Below, piece after piece: positions 1-8,615 of a DNA stretch of 64,000 bases (position 1 is the stretch's first letter; the number at the start of each line of letters is the position of its first letter). The DNA lies in NCBI GenBank assembly GCA_041749075.1, contig JBGTBY010000010.1:1-64000 (forward strand), given 5' to 3'. The notes below the pieces were generated by a model. It saw only the letters and a program-made list of their open reading frames with translations, did no database searches and was not told the DNA's origin. A program made the translations under genes and the position numbers. This DNA comes from CAMTWZ01 sp041749075. GTDB lineage: Bacteria; Bacteroidota; Rhodothermia; Balneolales; HLUCCA01.

Positions 1-132
1 AAACAGATCTATCTGGCCACGATCAATGCTCAGACCAAATGGTCTGGATCCATATTCGGCTGGTCGGCAATCCGAAGGGACCTGTATGCTTATTTTGAAG
101 ACCGGCTCTTAAAAGATGACACAGTTAATTGA
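1..132 (+). CDS. IS256-family transposase, C-terminal end (partial)
   Basis: An open frame enters from the left edge and stops at 130-132, giving 43 residues. It contains IYLATINAQTKWSG and, further on, YFEDRL. This follows the C-terminal end of IS256/mutator-family DDE transposases, where an IYLAT-x-KKW-type segment is followed by a tryptophan and a final YFEGRL-like helix. The catalytic residues would lie outside the window. The stop overlaps the 3' end of the convergent beta-helix gene, which suggests that the element inserted into that gene. I could not identify the terminal inverted repeat, so the element boundary is not fixed. The family call rests on a short tail only. Confidence 0.62.
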   Translation, partial: KQIYLATINAQTKWSGSIFGWSAIRRDLYAYFEDRLLKDDTVN

Positions 133-691
133 AGACTCCCCTCTGGGTGCTGAATATATTATTGGACACCACCACGTTGGAGACTCTATCTCTCCTTAAT
201 TCAAAACCCCCACCCGAAAACACATTATTCCGGATGTACAAACCATTAATAAGCGGCTCCCCCGGGTTACTTATCGGCCCCATTCTGTTATTTCGTATGA
301 TCAGATTTGATATCGAAACGTTGGCAGAAAGTGCGACACTGCCAACAGTAAGCCCGTCTATCACTCCTCCGATTACGGGTGGATCAACAGCCGTGCTCGT
401 ATAGGTTATGTTGCCAACTACGCTTAAAGCTTGCGTGTCTTTGTCAGGATTTAGCCCAATACCGTAAATGTGAAGTGTTTTGTTAACGGTAAAATCTCCA
501 TAGCTAGCCGGACTTGGAATAATGTGAATGATATCACCACTGCTTGAAGCAGCGATTGCGGCAGCTACTGTGGTGTACACATTTGGTCCGCTAGGAGCGA
601 CGGGATTGTTGTTGACCACACGTACGGTTTGCGCGTAAAGGGTGCCTGCACTAATTATTAACAGGCAGAGAGTGATGTATAGTGATTTCAT
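125..691 (-). pseudogene. Secreted parallel beta-helix protein, truncated by IS insertion
   Basis: Starting at the methionine at 691 gives a clean signal peptide (MKSLYITLCLLIISAGTLYAQ-like, cleavage near residue 20). An in-frame ATG exists at 730 but lies upstream of the signal peptide. The mature part holds repeated short beta-strand patterns typical of right-handed beta-helices (ISNLIIRNNRMG, GLYIRNNVFSG, NVVVSNNIFS). The frame stops abruptly at 125-127, only about 190 residues in and in the middle of a helix turn. That is directly over the end of the transposase frame. Other exported proteins in this window carry a C-terminal T9SS sorting domain, which this one lacks. It is probably the 5' remnant of a larger surface protein interrupted by the IS256-type element. 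Confidence 0.55.
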
Positions 692-807
692 GATTCTGAA
701 TTTGATTTGGTTGGATAAAAAACCTGCCACTTAGGGAGGCGTTTTTCTAGACGTGTACTTTCGTTCATTTTCAAGTCCATAATCCGTCTTAATCCCCTTA
801 TCTTCAA

Positions 808-823
808 TACTCATTAATGAGTA
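808..823. promoter_or_regulatory. Perfect 16-bp palindrome before hydrolase gene (candidate operator)
   Basis: TACTCATTAATGAGTA reads identically on both strands. It ends 10 bp before the ATG of the alpha/beta hydrolase gene. A perfect 16-mer palindrome placed there is a plausible binding site for a dimeric regulator, and a LuxR-type regulator gene lies immediately downstream of the hydrolase. That the regulator binds here is inference. Confidence 0.4.
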
Positions 824-833
824 ATCATGAAGT

Positions 834-1631
834 ATGGCATTCAATAAAAAGCAAGTTCAAGTCGGCAGTATCCGTCTCACCTATCTTGGAAAAACAGGTA
901 CAGGCACAGTAATTATCGCCCTTCACGGCAATTCGTGCTCTTCTGAATCGTGGCATCAATTTTTGGAGGATTCGGCAAAGACAGATTATCGCATCATCGT
1001 CCCAGACCTACCAGGGCATGGAACTTCGGACAAAGCGACTGACCCCGAAAATGACTATACCATCGGTGGGCTCGCAAACATCATCAAGCAATTCATCGAT
1101 GTGCTTGAAATCGAATCATATATCTGCATCGGTCACTCTCTCGGTGGTCATATCGCTTACAATCTTCTTGTGAATGACCCTCGCCTCAATCAAGCCATTA
1201 CCTTCGCGGCACCACCCGTTTCGTTACCCTTAGAAGACTCACTTCCTCTTGCTTATCTCCCAAATCCTGCATTTTCAAACTTATTCAAGGGAGATTTGAC
1301 AGAATCAGACATACATGAAACGGCAGTCAGTTTTGATCCACATCCTATGCCATTTGTGTATGATGCGATCCGAAATACAGATCCGGAATTCAGAATCCGA
1401 TTTGGTCAATCCGTCGGAACGTTGAATGGGATGCAAGATGAGTTCAATGTCGTGAATCGAAACAAAGACAGGGTCATTTTGATCGTCAATACAAAAGATA
1501 GAATTGTAAATCCGACCTATTACGATCGGTTCAACTCATCCATGTGTTGTATGGTTGAAGTGGAAAATCATTCTCCTCATCATCTTAAAAATTGGATGTT
1601 GCAGGTGCTTGAGGAATCAATTGCAACTTGA
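834..1631 (+). CDS. Alpha/beta hydrolase fold protein
   Basis: A 265-residue cytoplasmic enzyme of the alpha/beta hydrolase superfamily. The oxyanion strand-loop HGNSC is at residues 31-35 and the nucleophile elbow G-H-S-L-G at 100-104, with Ser102 as nucleophile. The likely acid is Asp222 (NTKDRIVNP) and the catalytic histidine is in ENHSPHH near 246-250. The core PDLPGHGTSD after strand 4 is typical of esterases, haloperoxidase-like enzymes and C-C hydrolases. The substrate cannot be read from sequence. There is no signal peptide. The gene sits behind a perfect palindrome and its last 47 bp overlap the convergent PAS-LuxR gene. Confidence 0.85.
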   Translation: MAFNKKQVQVGSIRLTYLGKTGTGTVIIALHGNSCSSESWHQFLEDSAKTDYRIIVPDLPGHGTSDKATDPENDYTIGGLANIIKQFIDVLEIESYICIGHSLGGHIAYNLLVNDPRLNQAITFAAPPVSLPLEDSLPLAYLPNPAFSNLFKGDLTESDIHETAVSFDPHPMPFVYDAIRNTDPEFRIRFGQSVGTLNGMQDEFNVVNRNKDRVILIVNTKDRIVNPTYYDRFNSSMCCMVEVENHSPHHLKNWMLQVLEESIAT

Positions 1632-2382
1632 TCGATTTCCGGATTAGCTGACCTGTATTCTCCACATTCATCTTTGCCAGCATTTTTCTGCGGTGAGTAT
1701 CTACCGTATGTTTACTGATGTATAGTTTATCCGCAATCTGATCACTCTTTAATCCTTCATACAGATAAAAAAGAATGTCCATTTCCCGTTTACTGAGTAC
1801 GCTGTTGTTGTAGAAGCTCTCGATAGGAAATGTCGGGATGTGGCCAAGCAAACCGGAGTGCCAGATGTGTACCCGGTTCGAAGGTTGCATTTCGGTGATA
1901 TCCGTGATCACGCTGATATGGTAGATCATTTTACCGGAATCATCATATAGTAAGGGAGAGGAGGATCGAAGCACTCTTTTTTGAATACCATTCTTGCGAG
2001 ATACCCTATAGTTGAAAAAAACAGCAAACTCAAATGGTTTGAATACTCTGAAGTTGCCAAGCGGGTAATAGTAGTTCGTTCCGGCTAGGACGATCGGTTG
2101 ATCGTCTGGGTGTATGATATCCAGCAACCTGCGATAGTCGAATTCTTCAAGATCATAACCGAGATTCTCTTTCACTTCCGGTGAGACATATATGATGTGC
2201 GATTTCGGAGTATAATTGATATAAAAAAATTGATTCGGAAGTAGTTGAATTCTTTTTATGATTTCCATCAATAATTCGCCCTGTTCCGGTACGCTCCCGT
2301 CGACGTCATAGCCAAGAGTTTTCTTTAATCTCTGTATTTCTTTCCAATACAGAAGTGTTTGTTCCGAATATTTAGATTCCAT
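1585..2382 (-). CDS. PAS domain LuxR-family transcriptional regulator
   Basis: A 265-residue DNA-binding regulator. Residues about 50-165 form a PAS sensor fold (YVSPEVKENLGY, then HPDD, ending in the VITDITE strand). Residues about 195-255 are a LuxR/GerE helix-turn-helix (LSKREMDILFYLYEG, SDQIADKLYISKHTVDTHRRKM). There is no receiver domain and no phosphorylation aspartate, so control is probably by ligand or co-factor binding in the PAS domain, as in other PAS-LuxR proteins of Bacteroidota. The 3' end overlaps the convergent hydrolase gene. The ligand and targets are unknown. The palindrome at 808-823 is a candidate target. Confidence 0.85.
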   Translation of the reverse strand: MESKYSEQTLLYWKEIQRLKKTLGYDVDGSVPEQGELLMEIIKRIQLLPNQFFYINYTPKSHIIYVSPEVKENLGYDLEEFDYRRLLDIIHPDDQPIVLAGTNYYYPLGNFRVFKPFEFAVFFNYRVSRKNGIQKRVLRSSSPLLYDDSGKMIYHISVITDITEMQPSNRVHIWHSGLLGHIPTFPIESFYNNSVLSKREMDILFYLYEGLKSDQIADKLYISKHTVDTHRRKMLAKMNVENTGQLIRKSIKLQLIPQAPATSNF

Positions 2383-2498
2383 GCTTCTTATTAAGGAATA
2401 ATCTTAACCATTCTCTTAATTGTTGAATGACGACGTTTACCTAATCATAATACCATAAAACACATAGAATCCGAACCACTTCCGAACCCCCAACAAAA

Positions 2499-2530
2499 AA
2501 AGCCCCGGATCTTGACGAAACCGGGGCTTT
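2499..2530 (-). terminator. Rho-independent terminator of glnA
   Basis: A 10-bp GC-rich stem (AAAGCCCCGG at 2499-2508 with CCGGGGCTTT at 2521-2530) has a 12-nt loop. A run of A precedes it on the plus strand (2494-2500), which becomes the U-tract when read on the minus strand. It lies 40 bp after the glutamine synthetase stop codon. Confidence 0.9.
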
Positions 2531-2534
2531 AGGT

Positions 2535-2566
2535 AGTCTATCCTACCATCATACTATCCTACCATC
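2535..2566. repeat. Octamer tandem array, 4 units, after glnA stop
   Basis: Four consecutive 8-bp units follow the pattern xTxCxATC or close to it; CTACCATC occurs twice, alternating with AGTCTATC and ATACTATC. The array sits between the glnA stop and its terminator, so it would be transcribed as part of the 3' UTR. It belongs to the family of 7-8 bp short tandem arrays seen elsewhere in the window. Confidence 0.5.
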
Positions 2567-2569
2567 CGA

Positions 2570-4744
2570 CTACTTCACGAACAGCATATCTCTGTACGTC
2601 GGCAGCGGCCAGTAGTCGTCTGCCATCACTTTCTCGAGCTGATCGGCGACATTTCTCACCGCCGTCATTGCCGGAATCACATTCTTCGCCACGTGTGTGG
2701 CTTTTGAATGGATGTCGTCTCCACCAAGTTCGGCGTTTTGTTTGCCCAGTTTGTCGGTGGTATCGACCAAGTCGTTCAGCAAGCCATTCACATTCTTGAG
2801 CGTGGTGGCGGCGCCTTTTGCGTCGATTCCGACCGCTTTGCTGCGTTCCACAACGGCGATCAACTCATTCAGGTAGCGAACAACCGATGGCACGATCATG
2901 GTGCGCACCAGATTCTCAGTGGTCTCCCCTTCGATGTTGATGGTCTTGAAATACTGCTCGTACTGGATTTCGGAGCGGGATTCCACTTCCGCATGACTCA
3001 GCACACCGAACCGCTCGAACAGACTCAAGTTCTTTTTCGAGCTCAGGTGCGGAATCGAATCGATCGTGGTTTTCAGGTTCAACAAGCCACGTTTTGCGGC
3101 TTCTTTCTGCCAATCGTCGCTGTATCCGTCGCCATTGAAGACGATCTTGTAGGTTTCCTTCAAGGTGCTTTGCAGTACACTTCCGACGGCGATTTCCAAG
3201 CTGCTTCCCTTGGACAATTCCGCTTGCAGCGCAACGGTCATCTTATCGATGGCATCTGCTGCGATGACGTTCAATACGGTGATCGGGAAGCTGACCGACT
3301 GACTTCCACCCACAGCGCGGAACTCAAACTTGTTCCCGGTGAATGCGAACGGCGACGTACGGTTCCGGTCGCCAGCATGCTTCGGCAATTGTGGAAGCAC
3401 TTGCGAACCGAGTCCGAGGAACCCACCTTTTTTGGATGATTTGGCTGAACCCGCGATCAATTGCTCGAACACATCCGCTAATTGGTCGCCGGTGAAGATC
3501 GAAATGATGGCTGGTGGCGCTTCGTTCGCACCCAAACGGTGATCATTGCCTGCATGGGCGATGGCCACTCTCAACAGATCCTGGTGGTCGTGAACGGCCT
3601 TGATCACGGCGGTAGCGAAGAACAGGAAGCGAAGATTCGAATGTGGATCCTCACCGGGTTCCAGCAGATTCACGCCGGTACTGGTGCTCATCGACCAGTT
3701 CGTGTGTTTTCCACTTCCGTTCACACCTGCGAATGGTTTTTCGTGCATCAATGCCACCATGCCGTATTTCCGGGCGACGGATTTGAGCACGGTCATGGTC
3801 AATTGCTGGTGATCGGCAGCCACGTTGGCCGCTTCGAATATCGGTGCGATCTCGAACTGGCCAGGAGCCACTTCATTGTGACGGGTCTTGACCGGCACTC
3901 CCAAGCGATACAATTCGCGCTCGGCATCCATCATGAACGCCAACACGCGCTCTGGGATGGATCCGAAATAATGGTCTTCCAACTCTTGTCCTTTCGGTGG
4001 TTTTGCGCCGAACAAGGTGCGGTTGGTCTGGATCAGATCCGGACGCGAATAATAGAACTCTTGGTCGATAAGGAAATATTCTTGCTCACATCCTACGGTC
4101 GAATACACGCGCTTCACGTCGGTATCACCCAACAACTCGAGCGCTTTCACAGCGGAGGTGTTCAAGGCATCGTTCGAGCGTAGAATCGGCGTTTTGGCAT
4201 CCAAGGCCTCGCCTTTCCATGAGGCATAGGCCGTAGGAATACATAAAGTAGAGCCATTCGGATTTTCAATGATGAAGGCGGGGGATGTTGGATCCCAAGC
4301 CGTGTAGCCACGCGCTTCGAAGGTGGCACGCAATCCGCCACTCGGGAAACTCGATGCATCCGGCTCGCCTTGAATCAACTCTTTACCTGAAAATTCGGCG
4401 ACTGCCCCACCGCCTTGGTTCGGCGTGATGAACGAATCATGTTTTTCCGCGGTCTGACCTGTCAATGGCTGAAACCAGTGGGTATAGTGGGTAGCCCCTT
4501 TTTCAATGGCCCAATCTTTCATCACAACAGCCACCACATCGGCCACATCGGCATTCAGTGGCTCACTATCCGTGATGGTTTTCTTCAGTTCACGCCAAAT
4601 GCCTTTAGGCAAACGGGATTTGAGCGTTTCCAACGTAAGGGTGTTCTCACCGAAAATCTCGGTGATGTTCAATGGTGCTGACGGACCTGGCTCGACACCA
4701 CGGACAGCTTTGATCGGACTAAACCGGCGGTAATTCTTACTCAT
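2570..4744 (-). CDS. glnA: Glutamine synthetase type III
   Basis: ATP-dependent ligation of ammonia to glutamate. With the ATG at 4744 the protein is 724 residues (MSKNYRRFSP), matching the roughly 720-730 residues of GSIII (GlnN). An upstream in-frame ATG at 4798 would add 18 residues encoded mostly by a heptamer repeat, so I reject it. Landmarks of the family are visible: the GSIII-specific long N-terminal region, VGCEQEYFLID (metal-binding glutamate), KTRHNEVAPGQFEIAP, GVNGSGKHTNWS in the nucleotide region, and RTSPFAFTGNKFEFRAVGGS near the active-site arginine. The enzyme is a cytoplasmic dodecamer. It is monocistronic, followed by a strong terminator, and divergent from menA. TATTTTTG on the minus strand at 4844-4837 resembles the -7 box of Bacteroidota promoters, but no clear -33 box accompanies it. 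Confidence 0.96.
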   Translation of the reverse strand: MSKNYRRFSPIKAVRGVEPGPSAPLNITEIFGENTLTLETLKSRLPKGIWRELKKTITDSEPLNADVADVVAVVMKDWAIEKGATHYTHWFQPLTGQTAEKHDSFITPNQGGGAVAEFSGKELIQGEPDASSFPSGGLRATFEARGYTAWDPTSPAFIIENPNGSTLCIPTAYASWKGEALDAKTPILRSNDALNTSAVKALELLGDTDVKRVYSTVGCEQEYFLIDQEFYYSRPDLIQTNRTLFGAKPPKGQELEDHYFGSIPERVLAFMMDAERELYRLGVPVKTRHNEVAPGQFEIAPIFEAANVAADHQQLTMTVLKSVARKYGMVALMHEKPFAGVNGSGKHTNWSMSTSTGVNLLEPGEDPHSNLRFLFFATAVIKAVHDHQDLLRVAIAHAGNDHRLGANEAPPAIISIFTGDQLADVFEQLIAGSAKSSKKGGFLGLGSQVLPQLPKHAGDRNRTSPFAFTGNKFEFRAVGGSQSVSFPITVLNVIAADAIDKMTVALQAELSKGSSLEIAVGSVLQSTLKETYKIVFNGDGYSDDWQKEAAKRGLLNLKTTIDSIPHLSSKKNLSLFERFGVLSHAEVESRSEIQYEQYFKTINIEGETTENLVRTMIVPSVVRYLNELIAVVERSKAVGIDAKGAATTLKNVNGLLNDLVDTTDKLGKQNAELGGDDIHSKATHVAKNVIPAMTAVRNVADQLEKVMADDYWPLPTYRDMLFVK

Positions 4745-4752
4745 CTGGCAAT

Positions 4753-4780
4753 GTTGAAGGTTGAATGTTGAAGGTTGAAG
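4753..4780. repeat. Heptamer tandem array, 4 units, in glnA leader
   Basis: Exactly four 7-bp units: GTTGAAG three times and GTTGAAT once. The array lies 8 bp upstream of the preferred glnA start codon, in its untranslated leader, and replaces any recognisable Shine-Dalgarno region. The same design (about four heptamers) recurs in other gaps of the window. Confidence 0.6.
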
Positions 4781-4875
4781 ACGGTTCAGCGGCTTCAATA
4801 GAACGCCTAAAAATAGAAGGTATATTTTGATTTTGCCAAAAATAGTTAAGACTTTTTATTCACACTATTTAAACA

Positions 4876-4907
4876 ATTACCCCTTTACCCCTATTACCCA
4901 TTTCTCC
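4876..4907. repeat. Octamer tandem array in glnA-menA divergent region
   Basis: Period-8 units ATTACCCC, TTTACCCC, TATTACCC and a degenerate fourth. The array lies in the divergent intergenic region that must hold the promoters of glnA (minus) and the men operon (plus). Confidence 0.45.
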
Positions 4908-4963
4908 ATTCTATGGAACCGCTTTTCTGAGCAATGGGCGCATTCCCTTTCGTACCTTTGATG

Positions 4964-5851
4964 ATGTCTGATTTATCGCATTGGATTTTAGCCGCGCGGC
5001 CGCGTACTCTTCCCGCCGCCATCGCACCTGTACTGGTAGCGGGAGCCTTGGCATCCCGTCATGGTGTGTTCGACGCCTTTCCCTGGATCATCGCCCTACT
5101 ATGTGCGATCCTGATCCAGATCGGCACGAACTTCGCCAACGATTATTTCGATTTCAAGAAGGGAGCCGACACCCCCGACCGCGTGGGATTTGTCCGCGCC
5201 AGTGCCTCCGGACTCATCGCTCCCGAAACCATGTGGTTCGCCACGAAACTCACCATGTTCGCCGCCTTTCTATTGGGCTTGATCCTCGTCTTCCATGCCG
5301 GATGGGTGATTTTGCTCATCGGATTGCTTAGCATTTTATTCGGTTTCCTCTACACGGGTGGCCCATATCCTCTCGGATACAATGGATTGGGTGATGTGTT
5401 TGTTTTCCTATTCTTCGGGATTGTGGCGGTGATGGGCACCTACTATGTGATGGCCCTACAATGGTCTGAAGAATCCTTCTGGATCTCACTCGCCATCGGA
5501 GCCTTGGCCACGAATATTCTTGTGGTGAACAACTTGAGGGATGTCAACACAGACCGAGTCGCTGGCAAGCGCACATTAGGCGTTCTTTTAGGTGAAGGAT
5601 GGTTGAAAGCCGAGTATGTCGGCCTGATGTTGCTCGCCTATGCCATTCCGCCTCACTTGTATGTGATGGAAGGATACAATCTGTTCATCTTCCTTCCCGT
5701 GCTGGCGCTGATGGTGGCCAAGCGTCCGCTCACAACGGTATTGAACCATAAGGACAAATCGGAATTGAATGCGGCTTTGAATGAAACCGGACGCTTTTTG
5801 GCGGTGTTCAGCCTTCTGATGGCATTGGGAATCTTGCTGGATCGGGTATGA
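4964..5851 (+). CDS. menA: 1,4-dihydroxy-2-naphthoate polyprenyltransferase MenA
   Basis: An integral membrane UbiA-superfamily prenyltransferase that attaches the polyprenyl tail to dihydroxynaphthoate in menaquinone synthesis. The two Mg-diphosphate aspartate motifs are NDYFDFKKGAD (about residues 59-69) and NNLRDVNTDRVAGKRTLGV (about 189-207), separated by hydrophobic helices; about eight to nine membrane segments follow. I place the start at MSDLSHWILAARPRTLPAA (4964), where the family usually begins. In-frame ATGs at 4961 and 4934 would add 1 or 10 residues and none has a clear ribosome binding site. The stop overlaps the menC start by 4 nt. Confidence 0.93.
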   Translation: MSDLSHWILAARPRTLPAAIAPVLVAGALASRHGVFDAFPWIIALLCAILIQIGTNFANDYFDFKKGADTPDRVGFVRASASGLIAPETMWFATKLTMFAAFLLGLILVFHAGWVILLIGLLSILFGFLYTGGPYPLGYNGLGDVFVFLFFGIVAVMGTYYVMALQWSEESFWISLAIGALATNILVVNNLRDVNTDRVAGKRTLGVLLGEGWLKAEYVGLMLLAYAIPPHLYVMEGYNLFIFLPVLALMVAKRPLTTVLNHKDKSELNAALNETGRFLAVFSLLMALGILLDRV

Positions 5852-6765
5852 TATCCCGCTTTCTATACCGGTTCGAACATCGTGAAGGATTGATCATCCG
5901 ATATGGCCTGAAGGAGCCGTTCATCTGGTCCGAAGCCGCACCATTTCCCGGATTCTCACATGAATCGTTGGACGACATCCTGAATGCTCCTTTTCACGAC
6001 ATTCCCGAAACGTTACCCTCGCTCCGCTTCGCCATCGACGGCATCCGCTTCCAACAAACACCAGCCCCGCCGCGCTTTCAGGAAATCGCCGTGAATGCGC
6101 TGATCCCTTCCTCCGACGCCGCACTCATGGAATCCGCGGCCGAGGCCGCCATTCTCGCCGGATTCCGAACCCTCAAGATCAAGGTTGGGCTGAACATCGA
6201 GGCCGAACTCGACGTCCTGCATCGCATCGCCACGCACCATCCCCACATCAAACTCCGTCTCGACGCGAACGCACGCTTCACCCTTCCCCAGCTCGTCGAC
6301 CTGCTGCCCGCGCTGTCTTCCATCAATCCCGAGTATTTGGAACAACCCGTGGCCTCCACCGACGATCTGATGCGCCTGGCACGGATCAGCACCATCCCGA
6401 TCGCCGCGGATGAGTCGGTCAGAACTCCCGCCGACGCGAATCGCCTATTGTCCGATGGCGCCGTCAAGGTTCTCATCCTCAAGCCGATGCTCATCGGATA
6501 TTGGTCCGACACCATCCGCATTCTGGAATCCGCCTATCACCATAATGTGGCCTGCGTGATCACCACAAGCATGGAATCGGGAATCGGTCGGCGACTTACG
6601 GCTATGTTCACCTCGCGTCACGCACCATTGACCCATGCGCACGGTTTGTCTACCGGATTTCTCATGACGCAAGATCTTCTGCGCGACTCCCATCTCATCC
6701 GCGACGGATTCTATCATCCCGAGCCGATCGGCGATATCGATGAATCCCATCTGATCGCGGTATGA
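5848..6765 (+). CDS. menC: o-Succinylbenzoate synthase MenC
   Basis: An enolase-superfamily enzyme that dehydrates SHCHC to o-succinylbenzoate in menaquinone synthesis. The 305-residue protein has the capping domain first and then the barrel. The general acid/base lysine is in LKIKVG (Lys112), metal ligands are Asp139 (RLDAN), Glu165 (LEQP) and Asp188 (AADES), and the second catalytic lysine is Lys212 (LKPM). All are in the expected order and spacing. The gene overlaps menA upstream and menE downstream by 4 nt each (ATGA), implying translational coupling. The context excludes a muconate cycloisomerase role. Confidence 0.93.
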   Translation: MISRFLYRFEHREGLIIRYGLKEPFIWSEAAPFPGFSHESLDDILNAPFHDIPETLPSLRFAIDGIRFQQTPAPPRFQEIAVNALIPSSDAALMESAAEAAILAGFRTLKIKVGLNIEAELDVLHRIATHHPHIKLRLDANARFTLPQLVDLLPALSSINPEYLEQPVASTDDLMRLARISTIPIAADESVRTPADANRLLSDGAVKVLILKPMLIGYWSDTIRILESAYHHNVACVITTSMESGIGRRLTAMFTSRHAPLTHAHGLSTGFLMTQDLLRDSHLIRDGFYHPEPIGDIDESHLIAV

Positions 6766-7931
6766 ATCACGATTTTCATCATACTGCCGGAGTTCTTCGA
6801 ACCGCATATTCCGGAAAGGGACTTTTAGGCATCCGTTTCGAAAACACACAAGATTCCGTGACCGCCATCGGAGCGGCATGGCTCGCCGGAATTCCGTTCA
6901 CGGTGTTTCCTTATGCAACCAAACCGGACATCGAATTGACCGAATGGCCGGATGTGAAACCATCCCCACTGCCTGAATCCATCGATCCGGAATCGGTTTA
7001 TGCGGTCGTGGCCACTTCAGGAACATCTGGCGTTCCAAAGCAGATCCATCTGCGTCGTAGGCAGATGTTCGAAGCCGCGGCGGCGTCTGTGCGTCCTCAT
7101 CCGGGAACTGGTTGGTTGCTCGCGCTTCCCTTGCATCATGTGGGCGGGATGAGCGTGGTGCTGAGATCCGTGATGTATGGCACAAATGTGATCCTACAAG
7201 ACGCAGAAACCGCGCTTAAAACAAATACGGATGTCACCGTCGCGTCTTTGGTGAGCACGCAGCTTGTGCGCTTGCTGGAAAATCTGGATTTCCGGACACA
7301 TGATCGGTTCAAGGCCATTCTATTAGGCGGCGGACGAATACCGGCCTCGCTCATCGCGATGTGTCGCGAGCGGAACATCCCAGTGATATCCAGTTTCGGG
7401 ATGACGGAGACGAACGCGCAAATTATCTCCATTCCGCTGGAACAGTGGCGTACAGCGCCGGAAGGCACGTGTGGCAAGGTGATGGGGTCGAACGTGGCGC
7501 GGATACGGGAGGGCGTATTGGAACTCAAGGGGCCTCAGCTCGGGACTCCCGATGCCTGGTTTCAGACCGGAGATGTCGCGCGCATGGATTCGGACGGATG
7601 GATCACCATCGAAACGCGGCGCACCGACCGGATTGTGAGCGGTGGCGAGAATGTGGACCCTGAGCCAGTGGAAGAAGCCCTGAAGCGAATTCCGGGCGTA
7701 CATGACGCGGCGGTGGTGGGGGTTGACGATGAGGTTTGGGGGCAGCGTGTGGTGGGGGTTCTGGTCGCGGATGAGTCTGTGACGGATGAAGCGATACAAG
7801 GCATCCTGAAATCCGGCATCCCAAACTACTGGATACCAAAAGAATTCAGACGAGTCTCTAGCCTTCCCCGCACATCCAACGGAAAGCTGAAACGGGCTGA
7901 GATCCGCGAGTTAGGGCTTAATCAGGGATGA
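6762..7931 (+). CDS. menE: o-Succinylbenzoate-CoA ligase MenE
   Basis: An adenylate-forming enzyme that activates o-succinylbenzoate to its CoA thioester. Visible motifs are the phosphate-binding loop TSGTSGVPK (85-93), SSFGMTETNAQ (210-220), TGD (269-271), RRTDRIVSGGENV (286-298) and the C-terminal catalytic lysine in NGKLKR (Lys375). At 389 residues it is shorter than typical MenE proteins of about 450-490 residues. The N-terminal domain is reduced, but no catalytic motif is missing. It is the third gene of the menACE operon. The last 21 bp overlap the convergent secreted-protein gene. Confidence 0.93.
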   Translation: MNHDFHHTAGVLRTAYSGKGLLGIRFENTQDSVTAIGAAWLAGIPFTVFPYATKPDIELTEWPDVKPSPLPESIDPESVYAVVATSGTSGVPKQIHLRRRQMFEAAAASVRPHPGTGWLLALPLHHVGGMSVVLRSVMYGTNVILQDAETALKTNTDVTVASLVSTQLVRLLENLDFRTHDRFKAILLGGGRIPASLIAMCRERNIPVISSFGMTETNAQIISIPLEQWRTAPEGTCGKVMGSNVARIREGVLELKGPQLGTPDAWFQTGDVARMDSDGWITIETRRTDRIVSGGENVDPEPVEEALKRIPGVHDAAVVGVDDEVWGQRVVGVLVADESVTDEAIQGILKSGIPNYWIPKEFRRVSSLPRTSNGKLKRAEIRELGLNQG

Positions 7932-8615
7932 AGCGTGTTCGAAGATTTGGATGAGGTCATCATCCTTATCGTATTTCAGGCTATTTGCTCTTGCATAGGC
8001 GATAACATCCCGACCCTGATCACCGAAAAGACGGGTCAAATTCCGACGATTGGGATTCACTTCGGACCATTTCCCATCGGGGGATTTCACGAGGTAGCGA
8101 GAATCTTCCACGAGCCGGTCGAAACGGCTACCTGTGTTAAACACCGGATCGAAGTTTGACGGCTTCACTTCTTTGTGATAATGACGGTAAATCGACCACG
8201 GACCTTCGCTCAACACATGCAGGTAATGGATACTATCCAAATCGATATCGCGGTCATAAAATCCGTTTTTGAACAGATATGGGATTCCTTTGTGCGAGTA
8301 CTGAAACTCCGCAACCACGGCTGGTTTCATGAACAAGGAATCGGTGTCGTTGTAAATGGCCAATAAGCCGGAATTGCTTTCGTATTTCATCTTCACATTC
8401 GAATAGACCGCACCGCCATTTGTGCGGAACGAGCCTACCGACCACTCGTTATGCAGATACGGGTGACCCATGATCAGATTGTAATCGTGTTTGTACCCTA
8501 CCAAGATGTTCGAGTTGGTTCGCGAAAACAATTGCTCGATCGAATACCCATCGGTTTGGGCCTGAGCGCTCAGAAAGGAGCAGGTCAGAATGAGAGTCAG
8601 AAACGAGTATTTCAT
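7911..8615 (-). CDS. Secreted hypothetical protein, family unknown
   Basis: A 234-residue protein with a signal peptide (MKYSFLTLILTCSFLSAQAQ, cleavage near residue 20) and no lipobox. The mature part is rich in Tyr, Asp and His (for example VGYKHDYNLIMGHPYLHNEWSVGSF and IYRHYHKEVKPSNFDPVFNTG), with alternating beta-strand character. I do not recognise a domain. Its start overlaps the purB stop by 4 nt, so it is co-translated with purB, although nothing in the sequence links it to purine synthesis. It is probably periplasmic or surface-located. Confidence 0.7.
   Translation of the reverse strand: MKYSFLTLILTCSFLSAQAQTDGYSIEQLFSRTNSNILVGYKHDYNLIMGHPYLHNEWSVGSFRTNGGAVYSNVKMKYESNSGLLAIYNDTDSLFMKPAVVAEFQYSHKGIPYLFKNGFYDRDIDLDSIHYLHVLSEGPWSIYRHYHKEVKPSNFDPVFNTGSRFDRLVEDSRYLVKSPDGKWSEVNPNRRNLTRLFGDQGRDVIAYARANSLKYDKDDDLIQIFEHASSLIKP

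Noticed and set aside
2708..3439. Plus-strand frames opposite glnA
   Set aside because: Antisense shadows of a fully supported gene, with no motifs of their own.
4745..4798. Earlier glnA start at 4798
   Set aside because: The 18 extra residues are largely the translation of a heptamer repeat and precede the normal GSIII N-terminus; the 724-residue form fits the family length.
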